DNA of 64,000 bases from Phoronis australis (lineage: Eukaryota > Phoronida > Phoronidae): NCBI GenBank assembly GCA_002633005.1, contig NMRA01000475.1, positions 62,001 to 126,000 on the forward strand, given 5' to 3'. The notes beneath the pieces are model-generated. The model saw only the letters and a list, made by a program, of their open reading frames with translations. It was not told the origin of the DNA and did not search any database. A program made the position numbers and the translations under genes. Positions 62,201 through 64,000 of this stretch are shown piece after piece (positions within the stretch are counted from its first letter, which is position 1; every line of letters starts with the position of its first letter).

Positions 62201-63098
62201 TGACAAGACATTTTCCACTAGTTATAATCAGACGCCTAATTCATGAAAATAGACTGAAGACAGAAATTTGGTCTTAAGCTACACACAACTGTTTCTGAAA
62301 AGCGATTAAATCTCTCTTTAGTAAAAATATGAAATCTCCAAGGATATATCCACTACTTCTGGTAACAATGATAACTCCTGACCAGATTATAGCCACCAGA
62401 TTATGGCCACATATTACTGATAATAAGCTGGACTAAAAAATATTCAAGTTTTACCAAGGTCTGGGTCATGTATGACTAATAATCTGGACTTATATTCAAG
62501 TTTTACCAAGGTCTGCGTCACGTATGACTGATAATAAGCTGTACTTATATTCAAGTTTTACCAAAGTCTGGGTTCACTTCATAACAGTGACTCAATAATT
62601 AAAACTTACAACAGAAAGTTAGTCTTACACTCCCACGTCGCAACTGCTGAATAGCCAAGTAATTTTGAGAGCACCACAGTCTAAAAATACTAGAAATTAT
62701 TTCAACAACTAGTAGTTATGTGTATATTCTCAGAGACTTTGGACTTTTGCACAAGTGTGATTTACTTAATTTTCAGAAACAGTAGTGTGAAGCATAGGAC
62801 CAAATTTTTATCTTAAGTCTTTTAAGTGACTTCTCACCTTGTTGCGTGCGATCTCATACAGTGATAGGTCCACATTGATCTCCTTCCCAGCTGCTGGGGC
62901 TTGTTCTATGGTGAATATCTGGTGAGGTTGAATGGCACTGAAATATTAGAGTGACATAAAACAGTACACAAACTTTTGAGTTAGCTCAAAAATTGAGTCA
63001 ACATTTAACAAAATTAAAGAGTTTCTTTGGCTTACCTGAACTGGGCGTGCACAGGGTCACACTCTGTTCGCGTGAAACACATCACTTCGAGTTTAGCA
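50172..63098 (-). CDS. WDPCP: WD repeat-containing planar cell polarity effector (fritz), C-terminal two thirds, 15 exons
   Basis: Joins 15 exons from 63098 down to the stop at 50172; all junctions are GT-AG and in phase, giving about 477 residues with the true C-terminus. WDPCP is the fritz subunit of the CPLANE module (with inturned and fuzzy). It acts at the ciliary base in intraflagellar-transport assembly and planar polarity, and in septin/actin control. Visible: the last beta-propeller strands (AEDRVLLGCDDGTL, INWHPSGTIILVAS), then the helical region with LEAALGTFYAPTRPLSEAV, FARRFFHHLLR, FDKAFLLAVDIGARDLFM and DIHYLAQDKGELALAEVA, an acidic low-complexity tail and the terminal VKVIHFGVV. 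Each matches the human protein in order. The human protein is about 746 residues, so roughly the first third is missing to the right. Confidence 0.93.
50689..50800 (-). CDS. WDPCP: WDPCP exon
   Basis: A 112-nt exon, phase 2 in and 0 out, acceptor TTCCATTCAG, donor GTAGCG. It reads SGIDTIDYSYEDDPEISAQL, then MDEYAAALEDDVPPKPQ. The frame stays open past the weak donor to a stop at 50536, so a retained-intron C-terminus is conceivable, but the downstream exon carries the conserved end. Confidence 0.82.
51638..51711 (-). CDS. WDPCP: WDPCP exon
   Basis: Seventy-four nucleotides, phase 0 in and 2 out, acceptor GTTTCAG, donor GTAAGT. It reads PTRGMLQQPFYQPRHSTPHV and VQHR, a Gln/Pro/His-rich linker. 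It is supported by consensus splice sites and phase, less by homology. Confidence 0.8.
51871..52089 (-). CDS. WDPCP: WDPCP exon with acidic tail
   Basis: A 219-nt exon, phase 0-0, acceptor CCTTGCAG, donor GTAACA. It starts DIHYLAQDKGELALAEVAKK (conserved) and becomes an Asp/Glu/Ser-rich stretch with GDGYSNGDSYYDDESDTEMD. The acidic part has no clear human match and is probably disordered. Confidence 0.92.
52216..52329. mobile_element. small hairpin MITE, family M2 (intact copy)
   Basis: The two arms are inverted copies: CCATTTTGAGAACCAGTTT and AAACTGGTTCTCAAAATG, extended outward by GGTAATAATCACTTTTACAG and CTGTAAGTGACTATTGCC. The whole 114 bp can fold into one hairpin. It lies in a WDPCP intron. 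Confidence 0.75.
52476..52539 (-). CDS. WDPCP: WDPCP exon
   Basis: Sixty-four nucleotides, phase 2 in and 0 out, acceptor TTTTTGCAG, donor GTAAGC. It reads HSRFDKAFLLAVDIGARDLF M, almost the same as the human QRFEKAFLLAVDVGARDLFM. Confidence 0.95.
52685..53214 (+). pseudogene. Penelope-like element fragment (copy 2) with inverted terminal segments
   Basis: It reads ENMSIRYIEHDVL-like sequence out of frame, then the same in-frame TGA and LKVWESLLITFEKPILNEQQ as copy 1, and the same 3' tail. About 65 bp at 53146-53214 (AATAAAGATAGTCAACAA...GTGTCGTGTCTTTAACAA) recur inverted at 52711-52778. Flanking cagtgttaag at 52675-52684 and 53215-53224 is a candidate 10-bp target duplication. It lies in a WDPCP intron, in opposite orientation to the gene. 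Confidence 0.7.
53520..53669 (-). CDS. WDPCP: WDPCP exon (most conserved)
   Basis: A 150-nt exon, phase 2 in and 2 out, acceptor AATACAG, donor GTACAT. It reads LPLNADRESQLEAALGTFYA, PTRPLSEAVVLEFRDPISRF and ARRFFHHLLR. It is nearly identical to the human segment and identifies the gene on its own. Confidence 0.95.
54132..54220 (-). CDS. WDPCP: WDPCP exon
   Basis: Eighty-nine nucleotides, phase 0 in and 2 out, acceptor GTTTCAG, donor GTAACT. It reads AVNLLASLNWNIEGQDCYNC and LNAIVTHLLR, matching AINILSSMNW and AIVNHLLR of the human protein. Confidence 0.9.
54568..54667 (-). CDS. WDPCP: WDPCP exon
   Basis: One hundred nucleotides, phase 2 in and 0 out, acceptor GTTTCAG, donor GTACGT. It reads GPLAVLQLSLGLSNYSGCLQ and then LVNQYIKHREIGA. 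The human protein has RGPLGVLLFKLGVFTRGQLG at this point. Confidence 0.88.
54743..55744. mobile_element. 1-kb hAT-like element with internal tRNA-like sequence
   Basis: Ends CAGTGGCGGATCTAGG and, inverted, CATAGGCGGATTTAGG, followed by G-rich tracts, resemble the CAGTGG-type ends of hAT elements. Flanks agcaa/agcag are only a poor target duplication. On the minus strand at about 55000-55066 a GGTGTAGTGGTAATGC...GGTCGTGAGTTTGAATC pair resembles pol III A and B boxes. No transposase. Confidence 0.6.
56267..56368 (-). CDS. WDPCP: WDPCP exon
   Basis: A 102-nt exon, phase 2 in and 2 out, acceptor CACATTCCAG, donor GTTAGT. It reads RSPPTLSKVMWCPFEPQ and ends SLLMAFDR, matching the WIAPQ and LLFLRFER positions of the human protein. 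The middle is a variable Thr/Ser/Gly loop. Confidence 0.87.
56651..56752. mobile_element. hairpin MITE, family M2 (diverged copy)
   Basis: ACACCAGTTTAATGCCTG and AAAACTGGTTCTCAAAATG with CTGTAAGTGAGCATTACC at the right; the left arm has small deletions. WDPCP intron. Confidence 0.6.
56919..57182. mobile_element. inverted-repeat MITE, family M1
   Basis: Left arm TTTCATGAAGGTGACGTAAG, right arm inverted TTGTAAAATGACTTAAGACC; the inner parts include GTGTATATTCTCAGAGACTT, shared with 62613-62831. Confidence 0.6.
57714..57805 (-). CDS. WDPCP: WDPCP exon
   Basis: Ninety-two nucleotides, phase 0 in and 2 out, acceptor ATATTTCCAG. It reads LYDIALNPLLFQLMSEEHKP and LRMLELGLYF; the human protein has IFDMALSPINIQLLAED here. 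The donor GTCTGT is weak but in phase with the next exon. Confidence 0.88.
58204..58275 (-). CDS. WDPCP: WDPCP exon
   Basis: Seventy-two nucleotides, phase 0-0, acceptor GTTTTTACAG, donor GTTTGT. It reads IPASINWHPSGTIILVASSR and GEVQ, matching the HPSGAILLVGSNQGELQ strand of the human propeller. Confidence 0.9.
58444..59169. repeat. 52-bp minisatellite x14
   Basis: Fourteen units of attatttgaagtcaagctca plus 32 more bases, with alternating variants (aagtc/aattc, agct/agca/atca). It fills most of the WDPCP intron between 58275 and 60235 left of the cassette-like exon. Open frames over it are spurious. Confidence 0.97.
59402..59509 (-). CDS. WDPCP: possible cassette exon inside WDPCP intron
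   Basis: A 108-nt open segment with acceptor TTTTAACAG and donor GTAAGA, phase 0-0, so inclusion would keep frame. It would add 36 residues starting HSPVRLDRILLEIRAIIEQK. Human WDPCP has no insertion at this position, which lies between two propeller strands. It could be a lineage-specific alternative exon or an exon-like piece of an old element. Coding status is unproven. Confidence 0.35.
60111..60230 (+). repeat. fragment of CCACTAGG-containing dispersed repeat
   Basis: TTGCCACTAGATGGCACTG followed by CAGATCCGTTCAATAATAGA aligns with the repeat at 31580-31640. WDPCP intron. Confidence 0.5.
60235..60285 (-). CDS. WDPCP: WDPCP exon (51 nt)
   Basis: A short phase 0-0 exon, acceptor TTTTTTCAG, donor GTAAAT, reading VLYDENRRLTETVKSNL. 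It matches LILYETHRRVTLLAQTEL of the human protein. It joins directly in sequence to the exon at 58275; the segment at 59402-59509 between them has no human counterpart. Confidence 0.88.
60497..60586 (-). CDS. WDPCP: WDPCP exon
   Basis: Ninety nucleotides, phase 0-0, acceptor TACTGCAG, donor GTAAG. It reads RNILLVDSVITQ and GRNYAEDRVLLGCDDGTL. The human protein has RNVTEDKLILGCEDSSL, a beta-propeller blade. Confidence 0.9.
61993..62260. repeat. about 89-bp tandem repeat x3
   Basis: gacaaatttaactcatagtg recurs at 61994, 62081 and 62172 with the following 70 bases; small indels between copies. Confidence 0.92.
62430..62575. repeat. about 60-bp tandem repeat x2-3
   Basis: ttcaagttttaccaaggtct followed by gggtca/gcgtca and atgtatgactaataat-type sequence, repeated with small changes. 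Confidence 0.85.
62613..62831. mobile_element. inverted-repeat MITE, family M1, beside a splice donor
   Basis: Shares ATAGCCAAGTA, GAGCACCACAGTCTAAAAAT and GTGTATATTCTCAGAGACTT with 56919-57182. Its right end is within about 7 bases of the donor of the WDPCP exon at 62838. Confidence 0.55.
62838..62937 (-). CDS. WDPCP: WDPCP exon
   Basis: A 100-nt exon, acceptor ATATTTCAG, donor GTGAG, phase 2 in and 0 out. It reads AIQPHQIFTIEQAPAAG and continues to YEIARNK, matching QPYQVFTVE and YECIRNK in the human protein. A hairpin-type repeat ends only a few bases beyond the donor. Confidence 0.88.
63036..63098 (-). CDS. WDPCP: WDPCP exon (first clear one in window)
   Basis: A 63-nt exon, acceptor GTTTCAG, donor GTAAG, phase 2 in and 2 out. 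It reads AKLEVMCFTRTECDPVHAQF; the human counterpart is RLEVLSSVRTEWDPLDVRF. The upstream exon should end with two bases of a codon and lies right of here. Confidence 0.85.
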
Positions 63099-63350
63099 CT
63101 GAAACAGAGACCATGCTCACAAATTACTTCAAAACAGGTAACTTAAGGAGTCCAGTCGACAGATTGTGTTTTAAAAGACCAGAAAGCTGTATATCTTCAA
63201 AAAAATTTCAAATAAAAGTCATATATAATGACTTAGCAATAGTGTTACTTTCAACATTTCCAAAAAGTTGGTCAGTTAAACAATAGACAAGTAGTCACCT
63301 ATTGTTCGCTGTTACTTATAGGTTATTGGTTTCACAACACATGTGTAATT

Positions 63351-63848
63351 CAGGGCTTGGAATGACCGATGACAAAAAACGCGGAAACTTTTACGGCCCA
63401 AATCATGCCAGATAACCAGCCTTTGAAATGGTCAATGTGAACCTTTCCGCGACAAAAATCGGGAGGACTAAAAAAAAACGTTACCACCATCAGTAGCATG
63501 CGTCTGCGTCCTTTTCGCTCGCCCGTCCACTCTCAACCCACACAATTTTGGCTGCAGAGCGGTAGTATTTGTCGCCGCGCTTAACAATAACACGAGCCGC
63601 CATTGAAAATCACACCACGCTTTACCCAGATGCCCCGGCAATGTTGACAATTTACGTTCCTCCAAAACATAAAGAGCAACTTCCGCTTTCCGAGGTGAAC
63701 GTCGTCTGCAACGCCGCGGTAAGAAAGGAATTTGCCGCGGAAATTTCATATCAAATCCGATTTTTTTACGCGGAAATATTATAAAAAAGCGGAAAGCACA
63801 TTTCAAAAAAGCGGAAATCCGCGTTTCTGCGGAAAATTCCAAGCCCTG
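63351..63848. mobile_element. 498-bp MITE with 13-bp inverted ends and 6-bp target duplication
   Basis: Starts CAGGGCTTGGAAT and ends ATTCCAAGCCCTG, a perfect 13-bp inverted repeat. Flanked by GTAATT on both sides (63345-63350 and 63849-63854). The interior carries several GCGGAAA motifs. No transposase. The CAGGG end recalls hAT elements, though hAT duplications are usually 8 bp. Confidence 0.8.
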
Positions 63849-63934
63849 GTAATTCCCACTTCCCGAATTTAAATCTCTTTTTTGCTGAGGCAGAAAAACG
63901 TATTGTAAAATTCACCTAGTCTATAACAGACAGA

Positions 63935-64000
63935 GCCACTAACAGTCAAGGCAGACATGTGGAAAACGATTTCTCTTTCCCCACTCAGGTCACGCCCACC
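63935..64000 (-). CDS. WDPCP: possible further WDPCP exon cut by window edge
   Basis: The minus strand is open from the edge and reads GRDLSGEREIVFHMSALTVS before a GTGAAT donor-like site near 63938. The preceding part of human WDPCP has a similar Ser/Glu/Arg to hydrophobic pattern (EKDRANLLLL). However the best-looking donor gives the wrong phase for the exon at 63098; only weaker sites (GTCTGC, GTTTTT) would fit. Treat as unresolved. Confidence 0.25.

Larger units (their letters stand above)
60587..62612 (-). other. WDPCP intron
   Basis: AT-rich intron with two tandem repeats near its right side (61993-62260 and 62430-62575) and a family M1 copy next to the exon at 62838. No gene seen. Confidence 0.65.

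Noticed and set aside
1..64000. CRISPR array among the tandem repeats
   Set aside because: Repeats are head-to-tail minisatellites without unique spacers, in a eukaryotic genome.

Overview
The window is animal nuclear DNA, AT-rich, with small exons in long introns full of transposon relics. Both protein-coding genes I can support are read on the minus strand: WDPCP (fritz) on the right and a SECISBP2-type gene on the left. The Penelope-like relics, many short inverted-repeat elements and invertebrate-looking divergence of the two proteins suggest a marine invertebrate bilaterian. I cannot name the species. A single N at 46688 sits inside an apparent haplotype duplication, so this is a draft assembly of a heterozygous animal.

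Right half (50172-64000): WDPCP, the planar-cell-polarity and cilium effector. Fifteen exons run right to left, every splice junction keeps phase, and the conserved C-terminus and stop are present (about 477 residues; the first third lies beyond the right edge). An extra 108-nt phase 0-0 exon-like segment lies at 59402-59509. The introns hold a 52-bp x14 minisatellite, a 1-kb hAT-like element with a tRNA-like core, a Penelope-like fragment flanked by inverted repeats, and several hairpin MITEs.

Middle (42100-50171): about 8 kb between the genes. It holds the presumed promoter side of the SECISBP2-type gene, a likely poly(A) signal for WDPCP, and a false tandem duplication that reveals a 1.38-kb insertion allele.

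Left half (12935-42099): the first six coding exons (524 residues) of the SECIS-binding protein gene, closest in my comparison to SECISBP2L. Only the disordered N-terminal half is here. The catalytically important SECIS/ribosome-binding L7Ae region must lie left of the window. Introns of 1.7-7.7 kb hold a Penelope-like GIY-YIG endonuclease relic, a 454-bp tandem repeat with CTCF-like motifs, and microsatellites.

Far left (1-12934): no exon recognised. It contains a decayed non-LTR reverse transcriptase, a 2-kb TTAA-flanked (piggyBac-type) element, a 2.4-kb TA-flanked element with repeated CCGCCC-type subterminal motifs, and minisatellites.

The two genes do not form a known pathway: one serves selenoprotein translation, the other cilia and cell polarity. 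They are simply neighbours in the same orientation.
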